9,816 bases of DNA from CAYVZZ01 sp964456185 (GCA_964456185.1 CAYVZZ010000085.1:1-9816); one strand, 5' to 3'; counted from the first letter of the stretch, positions 1-6,909 are shown. Numbers and translations are program-made. The notes: a model not told the origin generated them from the letters alone.

Positions 1-341
<341 letters not shown>

Positions 342-346
342 TATAA

Positions 347-367
347 CGCCAAAGCAAGCAATTGGCG
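347..367 (+). other. Hairpin in the 23S-5S spacer, proximal
   Basis: A perfect 6-bp inverted repeat, CGCCAA (347-352) and TTGGCG (362-367), encloses a 9-nt loop just after the 23S 3' end. It is transcribed as part of the rRNA precursor, and such spacer stems commonly lie near processing sites. The processing role is inferred. No tRNA cloverleaf is present in the spacer at 342-459. Confidence 0.4.
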
Positions 368-427
368 CAAGTGCTTTGCCAAGACATCATTGATGTTGGT
401 GAAACCCTCAACTTCTTCCCAAATTCC

Positions 428-451
428 TTTCATGGGCGCAAGCGCATGAAA
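428..451 (+). other. Hairpin just upstream of 5S rRNA
   Basis: TTTCAT (428-433) pairs with ATGAAA (446-451). GCG/CGC pairs extend the stem inward after a small GG bulge. The hairpin ends about 8 nt before the 5S sequence, where RNase E-type cleavage releases pre-5S in related bacteria. The structure is visible; its role in processing is inferred. Confidence 0.5.
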
Positions 452-459
452 GACCAGTT

Positions 460-578
460 TGCCTGATGACAATAGAGTGCTGGAACCACCTGATCCCATC
501 CCGAACTCAGTAGTGAAACGGTACATCGCCGATGGTAGTGTGGGGCTTCCCCATGTGAGAGTAGGACATCGTCAGGCT
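460..578 (+). rRNA. rrf: 5S ribosomal RNA
   Basis: This is a complete 5S rRNA of the large subunit. The terminal helix forms between TGCCTGATGAC at 460 and the ATCGTCAGGC strand ending near 577, with G-U pairs. The conserved core is present: CCCATCCCGAACTCAG, then GTGAAAC, then GCCGATGGTAGTGTGGGG and the CCCCATG-GAGAGTAGG segment. Length is close to the usual 120 nt. It follows 23S by about 118 nt without an intervening tRNA and is the last gene of the operon, since a terminator follows within 10 nt. The ends are uncertain by one or two bases. Confidence 0.98.
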
Positions 579-587
579 CCAAACAAA

Positions 588-622
588 ATACCCCGACCAC
601 AAAGTGGCCGGGGTATTTTTTT
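588..622 (+). terminator. Intrinsic terminator of the rRNA operon
   Basis: ATACCCCGACCAC (588-600) pairs with GTGGCCGGGGTAT (604-616), 12 of 13 positions with one A-C mismatch, across an AAA loop. It is followed by seven T at 616-622. This is a strong Rho-independent terminator directly after 5S rRNA, and it ends the rRNA operon transcript before the convergent prfC gene. Confidence 0.95.
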
Positions 623-712
623 GGATCGATGTTTTACTTTGACCTTGCAGGCCCATGTGACCGACTCTGTTCCGCAGGAACGAGGAGGGGCGCCGTAGGC
701 GTCGCGCAGCGA

Positions 713-731
713 TTGCGAGCCCCGCTCGCAA
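713..731. repeat. Short perfect palindrome (REP-like hairpin)
   Basis: TTGCGAGC (713-720) and GCTCGCAA (724-731) form a perfect 8-bp stem with a CCC loop. A smaller CGCC-GTA-GGCG hairpin lies just before it (691-701). No T-run follows on either strand, so it is not an ordinary terminator. The size and GC-rich stem resemble dispersed intergenic palindromes, but whether it is repeated in the genome cannot be seen here. Confidence 0.4.
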
Positions 732-752
732 CCCAAAGTAGGACTTAATAGC

Positions 753-804
753 CTAACTGACCAGATGCCGGATTAGGTCCGGCATGACGCTAAGCTGACC
801 AAAT
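753..804. repeat. Palindrome flanked by imperfect direct repeats
   Basis: ATGCCGGA (765-772) and TCCGGCAT (778-785) form a perfect 8-bp stem with a TTAGG loop. The ATGCCGGA...TCCGGCAT form resembles a palindrome type dispersed between genes in many proteobacteria. It is flanked by two near-identical direct copies, CTAACTGACCAGAT (753-766) and CTAAGCTGACCAAAT (790-804), which differ by one insertion and one substitution. The flanking copies could be a target duplication or arm of a small repeat element. That reading is inference. Confidence 0.45.
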
Positions 805-841
805 TACGACGTTGCAAGCTCTACCTTGTAACTCTTCGGCC

Positions 842-865
842 GTAGGAGCGGACCCTGTCCGCGAC
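842..865. repeat. REP-type element (Pseudomonas-style)
   Basis: A GTAG head (842-845) is followed by a hairpin: GCGGAC (848-853), loop CCT, GTCCGC (857-862), then GAC. This is the general plan of REP sequences mobilised by RAYT (TnpA-REP) transposases in Pseudomonas and relatives, where a GTAG/GGAG tetranucleotide precedes a short GC-rich stem. It sits 17 nt beyond the prfC stop codon, a typical convergent-gene location. No RAYT gene is in the window. Copy number elsewhere is unknown. Confidence 0.6.
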
Positions 866-881
866 AAAATCGCCTCAAAAC

Positions 882-2471
882 CTAACCAGCCCCAATCTCT
901 CGAGTCTCCCGAAACACCACATCAGGATGCCTTTCCTGAGCCAACTGCAGATTCACACGCGTAGGGGCCAGATAGGTCAGGTGATCCGCCCCATCTTTCG
1001 CCAAATTTTGATGCGCTTTATCTTCAAGCTTGGATAGCGCCTTATGATCATCTGTTTCAATCCAGCGGGCAGTCTGGACATTAACGGGCTGATAGGTGCA
1101 ATTAACACTATATTCGGCCTTTAACCGCGCGGCCACGACATCAAACTGCAGGACACCGACGGCACCGACGATAATGTCGTTGTTTCTTACTGGAAAGAAC
1201 ACCTGTGTGGCACCTTCTTCGGCGAGCTGCTTTAACCCTTTGTGCAACTGTTTGCTTTTTAGTGGATCTTTCAGCACCACCCGGCGAAACAGCTCGGGCG
1301 CAAAGTGGGGTATGCCGGTAAATTGCAGGTCTTCGCCTTGGGTAAAAGTGTCGCCAATCTGGATGTTGCCGTGGTTGTGCAGGCCGATAATGTCACCTGC
1401 AAAGGCGCTATCGACGTTTTCGCGACTACTGGCGGTGAAGGTTAGAGCATTGCTAATACGCATGTCCTTCCCTGTGCGGCACTGTTTTAACTTCATGCCA
1501 TTCTTGTATTGCCCAGAACAGAGACGCAGAAAAGCAATACGATCGTGATGTCGAGGGTCCATATTGGCCTGTATTTTGAAAACGAAACCGCTGAGCTTCT
1601 CTTCTGTCGCATTTACGTCACGCTCCGTTGCTTTGCGCGGTTGCGGAGAGGGCGACCATTCCACCAGACCGTCTAGCATATGGTCGACACCAAAGTTGCC
1701 CAAGGCTGTGCCAAAGAATACGGGGGTCAGCTTGCCATCCAGAAAGGCCTCTTGATCGAACTTGTGGCTAGCGCCTTCAACCAGCTCAAGCATTTCTCGC
1801 AGCTCTTCGGCATAGTCGCTGCCGATGGCTTCGTCTAGCTCAGGGTTATCTAGCCCTTTGATGGAGCGCAGCTCTTGAATGGTGTGACCTTGACCGCTTT
1901 GATAGAGAATCGTCTCGTCACGATAAAGGTGGTACACCCCTTTGAACTGTTTGCCCATGCCAATCGGCCAGGTGATAGGAGCACAGGCAATATTAAGGAC
2001 CTCTTCTACTTCGTCCATTAACTCAATGGGGTCGCGAATGTCGCGATCCATCTTGTTGACGAAGGTGAGTATGGGGGTGTCACGCATGCGACAAACGTCC
2101 ATCAGCTTGACGGTTCTTTCCTCAACGCCTTTGGCACCATCGATCACCATCAAGGCCGAATCCACCGCGGTTAGTGTGCGATAGGTGTCCTCCGAGAAGT
2201 CGGCGTGTCCTGGGGTATCCAGCAGGTTGACCATGGCATCGGCATAGGGAAATTGCATTACCGAGGTGGTAACGGAAATGCCCCTTTCTTGTTCCATTGT
2301 CATCCAGTCGGAGGTGACATGCTTGCCCGATTTTTTACCTTTTACCGTGCCGGCCTGCTGGATCAAATTTCCGTAGAGCAGCAGCTTTTCGGTCATGGTG
2401 GTCTTACCCGCATCAGGGTGCGAGATGATGGCAAAAGTACGTCGCCGTTTAACCTCGTCGAGGAAACTCAT
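882..2471 (-). CDS. prfC: Peptide chain release factor 3 (RF3)
   Basis: RF3 is a translational GTPase that recycles RF1/RF2 from the ribosome after termination. The 529-residue product equals the E. coli RF3 length and aligns along its whole length by eye. GTPase motifs, numbered from the chosen start, are: P-loop HPDAGKTT (18-25), the RGIS switch I segment (63-66), DTPGH (85-89) and NKMD (139-142). Domain II and the RF3 C-terminal domain follow, with the family stretch GVLQFDVV and a TRE near the end. The start is the ATG at 2471. An in-frame ATG at 2525 would add 18 residues but lies upstream of the -10 element at 2503-2508, and the added residues do not resemble RF3. A weak GGA lies 7 nt upstream of the start. 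The gene is convergent with the rRNA operon and divergent from ccmF. No clear intrinsic terminator follows its TAG stop. Confidence 0.97.
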   Translation of the reverse strand: MSFLDEVKRRRTFAIISHPDAGKTTMTEKLLLYGNLIQQAGTVKGKKSGKHVTSDWMTMEQERGISVTTSVMQFPYADAMVNLLDTPGHADFSEDTYRTLTAVDSALMVIDGAKGVEERTVKLMDVCRMRDTPILTFVNKMDRDIRDPIELMDEVEEVLNIACAPITWPIGMGKQFKGVYHLYRDETILYQSGQGHTIQELRSIKGLDNPELDEAIGSDYAEELREMLELVEGASHKFDQEAFLDGKLTPVFFGTALGNFGVDHMLDGLVEWSPSPQPRKATERDVNATEEKLSGFVFKIQANMDPRHHDRIAFLRLCSGQYKNGMKLKQCRTGKDMRISNALTFTASSRENVDSAFAGDIIGLHNHGNIQIGDTFTQGEDLQFTGIPHFAPELFRRVVLKDPLKSKQLHKGLKQLAEEGATQVFFPVRNNDIIVGAVGVLQFDVVAARLKAEYSVNCTYQPVNVQTARWIETDDHKALSKLEDKAHQNLAKDGADHLTYLAPTRVNLQLAQERHPDVVFRETREIGAG

Positions 2472-2502
2472 AGAGATGTCCGTAATATCTGTGAAGGCGC
2501 GA

Positions 2503-2531
2503 ATTATACCAATGCAGAAAAGCATCGTCAG
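2503..2531 (-). promoter_or_regulatory. Sigma-70 promoter of prfC
   Basis: On the minus strand, CTGACG (-35, 4/6 match, 2531-2526) is separated by 17 bp from a perfect TATAAT (-10, 2508-2503), which is preceded by TGG, an extended -10. Transcription should start near 2496, leaving a leader of about 25 nt before the ATG at 2471. This supports the shorter RF3 start. Not tested experimentally. Confidence 0.75.
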
Positions 2532-2633
2532 TGGAACCGCAACGGAATTAATTCACATTTTAGTTGTCACACCGGCACACGGTGCTTGTATGATTGGCGG
2601 ACAAAAACAAACCAGCCGTGCTTTTTACTCCCT

Positions 2634-2667
2634 TTGACTAGGGGTATGCTGGTAAACCCGCTATAAT
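2634..2667 (+). promoter_or_regulatory. Probable ccmF promoter with consensus -10 and poorly spaced -35
   Basis: A perfect TATAAT lies at 2662-2667, about 90 nt before ccmF. The best -35-like hexamer, TTGACT (2634-2639), is 22 bp away, well beyond the usual 16-18 bp. At normal spacing the hexamer is TAGGGG, which is poor, and there is no TGn extension. The -10 is convincing; use of this -35 is doubtful, so an activator may be needed or the real promoter may differ. ACCAGC (2611-2616) and GCTGGT (2648-2653) form an inverted repeat that brackets the TTGACT. Confidence 0.45.
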
Positions 2668-2676
2668 CTCGGCAGC

Positions 2677-2715
2677 AGGTGGATAAGGCGTATTTTATTT
2701 ACACCTTTTTGTTTT
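2677..2715 (+). promoter_or_regulatory. Weak hairpin plus T-tract in the ccmF leader
   Basis: Downstream of the putative ccmF -10, AGGTG (2677-2681) can pair with CACCT (2702-2706) and ATAA (2683-2686) with TTAT (2695-2698), separated by a small internal loop. A T-rich tract, TTTTTGTTTT, follows at 2706-2715. The arrangement is terminator-like but the stem is weak. A second short repeat, ACGGG (2719-2723) with CCCGT (2733-2737), lies before the ribosome binding site. A regulatory role is speculative. Confidence 0.25.
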
Positions 2716-2758
2716 CCCACGGGCCTCCGCAACCCGTTGCTTTCTTCGGGAGTTAAGT

Positions 2759-4714
2759 TTGATAGTTGAAATCGGTCATTTCTGTTTATGGCTTGCGTTA
2801 GTCATCGCCGTGACGCAAGCATTCTTACCCCTCTATGGTAGCTTTCGCCAAAAACCGGCGCTAATGGCATTGGCGCGCCCATTGGCCTGGTTACTGGCTA
2901 CCTGCCTCGTGGTGGCTTTTTTCGTGCTGATGTATGCGTTTTATGTGCATGATTTTAGTGTTAAATTTGTTGCCGAACATTCAAATCTCGCTCTACCTTG
3001 GTATTACCGCTTAACTGCCGTTTGGGGCGGACACGAAGGCTCACTGCTCTTGTGGACGATGATTTTGTCCGTATGGGGGGCAGCCGTTGCACTTTTGTCA
3101 CGACGCATTCCGCGTGAAGTGGTGGCACGTGTGCTATCTGTGATGGGTATGATCACCATTGGCTTCTTGCTGTTCATGCTGCTTACGTCCAATCCTTTTG
3201 ATCGCTATGCGGTGCTCGTGCCGTTAGACGGTACTGATCTCAATCCACTGCTCCAAGACCCGGGGCTGATTGTTCACCCGCCCATGCTATATATGGGGTA
3301 TGTGGGTTTTTCGGTGGCCTTCTCTTTCGCTGTGGCAGGCCTTTTGGGAGGTAAGCTTGATCCGGCGTGGGCGCGTTGGGCGCGGCCTTGGACGACCATC
3401 GCATGGTGTTTCCTGACCTGCGGGATTGCGTTGGGTAGTTGGTGGGCCTATTACGAACTGGGCTGGGGCGGCTATTGGTTCTGGGATCCGTCCGAAAATG
3501 CGTCGTTGATGCCTTGGATTACGGGTACCGCTTTAATGCATTCGCTTGCGGTCACGGATAAGCGCGGCATGTTCCGCTCTTGGACTGTGTTACTGGCGTT
3601 AACTACCTTCCTGTTGAGCTTGTTGGGCACTTTCATTATTCGCTCTGGCGTGCTCACTTCGGTGCATGCTTTTGCGGTGGACCCGACGCGCGGTGCCTTT
3701 GTGTTGGGCTTCTTGTCGGTGGTGTTGGTGCTCTCGCTGTCGCTCTTTGCATGGCGTGCCAATGCATTGCGCAGTCGTGCCAGCTTCGCGCCCCTGTCGC
3801 GTGAAGGCTTTATTCTTGGCAATAATCTGCTGTTGGTCGTGGCAGTGTTTATTGTTGTTGTGGGCACCTTGTCCCCCTTGGTGTATGAAGCCATCGGTGA
3901 GCGCATTTCCATCCGCGCCCCTTACTTTAATCGTTTCATCGTGCCCTTGGCCTTGTTCTTGCTGTTATGCCTGGTGCCTGGTGTGGTAAGCAGCTGGCGA
4001 CGCCAAAATTGGCGGCAGCTGTTGCAGCAATTATGGCCGTCACTGTCGGTGTCCGTCATTTTGGGTGGCCTAGTCAGCGGGTTGATTGGCGGTATGGGGT
4101 TTTATGGTTCGCTGGCGATTATTCTTACTATTTGGGTGGTGCTGGCACAACTGCATGATGCCTTCCGTCGAGCCAGCAAGTCTCAAGAAGGATTGGCCGT
4201 TGGCGTGAAACGCTTAACTCGCAGCTACAAAGGTATGGTGGTCGCACACTGTGGTTTGGCCTTTCTGATTGCGGGCATTGCGTTGGTGTCCTATCAAAGC
4301 ATAGAACGCCATGTCAGCATGGCACCGGGCACAGTGGCTACCGTTGGCGACTATCAGTTTAAACTGAACGGCTTTGACAAGGTGAAAGGGCCGAATTACG
4401 ACGCCTTTCGTGGCAACTTCACGGTCACCCGAGACGGTGAGCTGGTGACAAAGCTGCATTCCGAAAAACGTAACTATGTTGGTGGCGGTCAAACCACCAC
4501 TGAAGCGGGCATTGATGCCGGTTTCTGGCGAGACATTTATGTTGCCTTGGGGCGTTCACTGGATAAGGATGAGCAGCGTTGGGCGGTTCGTCTTTATTAT
4601 CGCCCGGGTATCCGCTGGTTGTGGCTGGGTGCTTTGATTATGGCGTTGGGTGGCGGCTGGACGCTGTTTGACCGCCGCTTCCGCCTCAAGCGGGAGGTAC
4701 GTGATGAGCAGTGA
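2759..4714 (+). CDS. ccmF: Cytochrome c haem lyase subunit CcmF
   Basis: CcmF is the large polytopic inner-membrane subunit of the System I haem ligation complex. It takes haem from holo-CcmE and joins it to apocytochrome c with CcmH and CcmI. The 651-residue product (E. coli 647) is mostly hydrophobic. The WWD haem-binding signature WGGYWFWDP is at 236-244. The four histidines known in E. coli CcmF are all present: H173 (in HPPMLYMGY), H261 (in MHSLAV), H303 (in SVHAF) and H497 (in VVAHCG, E. coli H491). The periplasmic C-terminal domain is intact. The start is TTG at 2759: GGGAG at 2748-2752 sits 6 nt upstream, and with this start the first three histidines fall on E. coli numbering. The 3' end overlaps ccmG by 11 nt. 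The usual upstream genes ccmABCDE are absent here; divergent prfC takes their place. Confidence 0.97.
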   Translation: MIVEIGHFCLWLALVIAVTQAFLPLYGSFRQKPALMALARPLAWLLATCLVVAFFVLMYAFYVHDFSVKFVAEHSNLALPWYYRLTAVWGGHEGSLLLWTMILSVWGAAVALLSRRIPREVVARVLSVMGMITIGFLLFMLLTSNPFDRYAVLVPLDGTDLNPLLQDPGLIVHPPMLYMGYVGFSVAFSFAVAGLLGGKLDPAWARWARPWTTIAWCFLTCGIALGSWWAYYELGWGGYWFWDPSENASLMPWITGTALMHSLAVTDKRGMFRSWTVLLALTTFLLSLLGTFIIRSGVLTSVHAFAVDPTRGAFVLGFLSVVLVLSLSLFAWRANALRSRASFAPLSREGFILGNNLLLVVAVFIVVVGTLSPLVYEAIGERISIRAPYFNRFIVPLALFLLLCLVPGVVSSWRRQNWRQLLQQLWPSLSVSVILGGLVSGLIGGMGFYGSLAIILTIWVVLAQLHDAFRRASKSQEGLAVGVKRLTRSYKGMVVAHCGLAFLIAGIALVSYQSIERHVSMAPGTVATVGDYQFKLNGFDKVKGPNYDAFRGNFTVTRDGELVTKLHSEKRNYVGGGQTTTEAGIDAGFWRDIYVALGRSLDKDEQRWAVRLYYRPGIRWLWLGALIMALGGGWTLFDRRFRLKREVRDEQ

Positions 4715-5273
4715 GACTTCCCCGAAAAAACGTAATCTTGCAGCCCTATGGGTGGTGATTCCCTTGGCCTTTTTTGTGGTCTTGGCAATATTGCTCTCTA
4801 CGGCAATTGGAGAAAACCCCGATTTAATCCCCAGTGCCCGTAAAGGCGATCCGGTGCCGGCCTTCCAGCTGCCGTCGCTGTTGCATCAGGGGAAAACCGT
4901 GACGCCGGCTATTTTCAAGGGGCACTGGACACTATTAAATGTCTGGGCGACTTGGTGCCCCACCTGCCATGTTGAGCACTCTGTGTTGCTTAAATTAGCC
5001 TCTAAGGGAGTGCGCATTGTCGGCATGGATTATAAAGATACTGATGCCAAAGCACGTCAGTGGCTGGCCACCAAAGGCAACCCTTATGTCGAGGTGTTTG
5101 TGGATCGTAGTGGCGATTACGGACTGAATCTCGGTGTCTATGGTGCGCCGGAAACTTACTTGGTCAACCCGCAGGGCCAAATTCTCATGCGTCATGTCGG
5201 CAATGTCACCTTGCCTGTGTGGCGCGAAAAGATTAAGCCTTTGATTGACGCAGCGAAGGGAGGCACCTCATGA
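4704..5273 (+). CDS. ccmG: Thiol:disulfide interchange protein CcmG (DsbE)
   Basis: This is a membrane-anchored periplasmic thioredoxin-like reductant that keeps apocytochrome c CXXCH cysteines (and CcmH) reduced for haem attachment; it is recharged by DsbD-type proteins. The product is 189 residues (E. coli 185). A short basic cytoplasmic tail (PKKR) precedes one membrane segment at about 12-30. The active site WCPTC has C85 and C88, and the cis-proline loop GVYGAP ends at P149; both are in the family form. The chosen ATG at 4704 has GGGAGG at 4692-4697, 6 nt upstream. An in-frame upstream ATG at 4650 lies inside ccmF and adds residues unlike the family. It overlaps ccmF by 11 nt and ccmH by 4 nt (ATGA), which indicates translational coupling. 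Confidence 0.96.
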   Translation: MSSETSPKKRNLAALWVVIPLAFFVVLAILLSTAIGENPDLIPSARKGDPVPAFQLPSLLHQGKTVTPAIFKGHWTLLNVWATWCPTCHVEHSVLLKLASKGVRIVGMDYKDTDAKARQWLATKGNPYVEVFVDRSGDYGLNLGVYGAPETYLVNPQGQILMRHVGNVTLPVWREKIKPLIDAAKGGTS

Positions 5274-5713
5274 GAATTTGTTTAATGGCACTTCTACTTG
5301 GTCTGCTTGGCGCACAAGCGTTTGCCGCGCAGCAAGCGCACAATGTGTATCAATTTGATGATCCCGTTTTGACGCAACGCTTCCAGCACTTGGGCGATTT
5401 GCTGCGTTGTCCCAAATGTCAGGATCAAAGTATCAGCAATTCGGATGCAGATATTGCCGAGGATATGCGCGAGCGGACAGCAGAGTTGCTGCGTGAGGGC
5501 AAAACCAATGAGCAAATCGTCAATTATTTCGTGGCACGTTATGGCGACTTTGTAACCTTTAAACCCCCTTTTCAGTGGAACACCCTCTGGCTATGGAGTG
5601 GGCCCTTTGTTGTCCTTTTGATTGGCCTGTTTTTTGTGATCCGCGTCATGGTGAATGCCAATCGTCGACAAGCCGACGTGGATGGAGAAGATAGCGGAGA
5701 TACCGCATGTTAG
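5270..5713 (+). CDS. ccmH: Cytochrome c maturation protein CcmH (short, CycL-type)
   Basis: CcmH is a periplasmic, membrane-anchored thioredox partner that handles apocytochrome c thiols together with CcmG, and forms the haem lyase with CcmF and CcmI. The 147-residue product has a signal peptide at about 1-19 with an AFA cleavage motif. The defining LRCPKC motif follows, with C47 and C50. A helical segment and one membrane anchor at about 105-127 come next, then a short polar tail. It is the short form; E. coli fuses this domain to a CcmI-like TPR region, whereas here the TPR part is the separate next gene, as in Pseudomonas and Rhodobacter. The ATG overlaps the ccmG stop, and the TAG stop overlaps the ccmI start by 7 nt. 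Confidence 0.96.
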   Translation: MRICLMALLLGLLGAQAFAAQQAHNVYQFDDPVLTQRFQHLGDLLRCPKCQDQSISNSDADIAEDMRERTAELLREGKTNEQIVNYFVARYGDFVTFKPPFQWNTLWLWSGPFVVLLIGLFFVIRVMVNANRRQADVDGEDSGDTAC

Positions 5714-6756
5714 TTGCAGCCGTTTTGATTATTGCCACCCTGGTGGCCGTGTTAGCCTTGGCGCTTTTATGGCGTCGTGAGTGCCGTCGTGATGCCGTAC
5801 CGCTGCGCCCTTTTTTGCTTTGGTTTCCCGGGTTGCTGGGGTTGATCGGTGCCGTGGTCTTCATCACGTTCGGCATGACATCCGGCGCCTTGCAGTGGCT
5901 GCAGGATGTACATAAGTATCAACCTCAGGCGCAAGAATTGGTGGCTGGCAAGCCGTTGGATGAGCTGAAAGACAACAAGTTTCCGTTGTTGGGGTTGATT
6001 CACGCGCTGCAAGCCCAGTTAATGCAAACCCCTAGCGCCGATGGTTGGGCATCTTTGAGCACATTGTATGCCGAGCTGGCGCGTCAAAGTGGTTTAGATA
6101 TCGATTCGCTGGCGGTAGAGGCGGCGAAGCGTGCTCTAGAAGAAAATCCCGCAGACGGCACCCATCGCCTGTTGTTGGCTCAACGTATGGTGGAAAGCAA
6201 CGGGGGCAAGCTAACCGAAGAAGCGCATCAGCAATTAAAGCGCGTATTGGAAAACCACCCGGAATACGACGGCGCTTGGCTCTTGTTAGGTATGTCTGCC
6301 GCTCGTGCTGGCCAGTACGAAACCGCAGAAACAGCCTTCAAGGAGCTGTTGAAACATCACCCTGATGACAAGGCAACGGCTTTGCTGCAGAAAAGTTTGA
6401 AGCACATGCAGCTGCGACAAAAGCAGGTGGCCTACTATGGCAATATTCAGGTTACCATCAAGGCAGGCGACGAAAAGGAAACGACGGGTGGCACTTTGTT
6501 TGTGTTTATCCGCGAGCCAGGCACGCAGGGTCAGCCATTGGCCGCGAAGCGGGTCTTGGTCAGCAAGCTGCCGCTAACTGTTACGCTAACCGCAGGTGAC
6601 TGGCTACAGGCCATGCCGGTAATTGGTAGCCCCTTGGTAATAGGCGGTCGCTATTCCACCGAAGCCGCCAGCAATGTGGCATCGGCTAAGCCGTTGGATA
6701 ATGTGCCGCTCGAAAGTCGTCAAGGAAAGCTGGTTGCCACCTTGCATTTGCCCTAG
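5707..6756 (+). CDS. ccmI: Cytochrome c maturation protein CcmI (CycH), TPR chaperone
   Basis: CcmI is an inner-membrane protein that binds apocytochrome c C-termini and presents them to CcmF/CcmH for haem ligation. The 349-residue product has two N-terminal membrane segments at about 1-22 and 36-57 with a basic cytoplasmic loop between them (RRECRR). A periplasmic TPR region at about 113-221 includes the repeat with AWLLLGMSAARAGQYETAE. A C-terminal beta-rich domain at about 243-349 carries FVFIREPG and LPLTVTL, as in proteobacterial CycH. It seems somewhat shorter than remembered Pseudomonas homologues. It is the last gene of the overlapping ccmFGHI operon. No intrinsic terminator follows on this strand, so some read-through into adk is possible. 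Confidence 0.92.
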   Translation: MLVAAVLIIATLVAVLALALLWRRECRRDAVPLRPFLLWFPGLLGLIGAVVFITFGMTSGALQWLQDVHKYQPQAQELVAGKPLDELKDNKFPLLGLIHALQAQLMQTPSADGWASLSTLYAELARQSGLDIDSLAVEAAKRALEENPADGTHRLLLAQRMVESNGGKLTEEAHQQLKRVLENHPEYDGAWLLLGMSAARAGQYETAETAFKELLKHHPDDKATALLQKSLKHMQLRQKQVAYYGNIQVTIKAGDEKETTGGTLFVFIREPGTQGQPLAAKRVLVSKLPLTVTLTAGDWLQAMPVIGSPLVIGGRYSTEAASNVASAKPLDNVPLESRQGKLVATLHLP

Positions 6757-6788
6757 AGGGGTAAGGCGTTAAGACGTGATTGGTGAAA

Positions 6789-6848
6789 AACGGGAATTTA
6801 TCGCATTTTTATGGCAAAATGCGCGCCCGTTCCGCTAATGTTGAACGG
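6789..6848 (+). promoter_or_regulatory. Nested and alternative inverted repeats in the ccmI-adk spacer
   Basis: CGCATTTT (6802-6809) and AAAATGCG (6816-6823) form a perfect 8-bp palindrome with a TATGGC loop. It is enclosed by AACGGG (6789-6794) and CCCGTT (6826-6831). The second outer arm also belongs to a competing repeat, CCGTTC (6827-6832) with GAACGG (6843-6848), so the two stems exclude each other. On the minus strand the large hairpin is followed by TTTTT, as in a terminator, but no minus-strand gene ends here. It could be an operator, an RNA leader switch for adk, or an end-protecting hairpin for the ccm mRNA. No good adk promoter could be assigned with confidence. Confidence 0.5.
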
Positions 6849-6909
6849 AAAAGAGTTGTCAGGTGTCGATTCCATAGCTCCTGTCTGGTTTAAATAAACG
6901 GAGAATATT

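Noticed and set aside
342..459. Possible tRNA in the 23S-5S spacer
   Set aside because: No cloverleaf, no TTCGA T-arm and no anticodon arm are present; the spacer holds only two simple hairpins.
842..865. REP-like hairpin as the prfC terminator
   Set aside because: On the minus strand the stem is followed by CTACGGCC, with no U-run, so it is not an intrinsic terminator, although it may still protect the mRNA end.
1096..1548. 150-codon open frame antisense to prfC, with others at 1564-1755, 1942-2184 and 2205-2666
   Set aside because: They overlap the strongly supported RF3 coding sequence, and their products show no family pattern.
3472..3912. 146-codon open frame antisense to ccmF
   Set aside because: It is opposite the WWD region of ccmF, and its polar Thr/Asn/Lys-rich composition is the expected complement of membrane-helix codons.
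6856..6895. TTGTCA at 6856-6861 as a -35 for adk
   Set aside because: No acceptable -10 exists at 16-18 bp. The AT-rich TTTAAAT at 6889-6895 is 27 bp away and would place the transcript start in the ribosome binding site.
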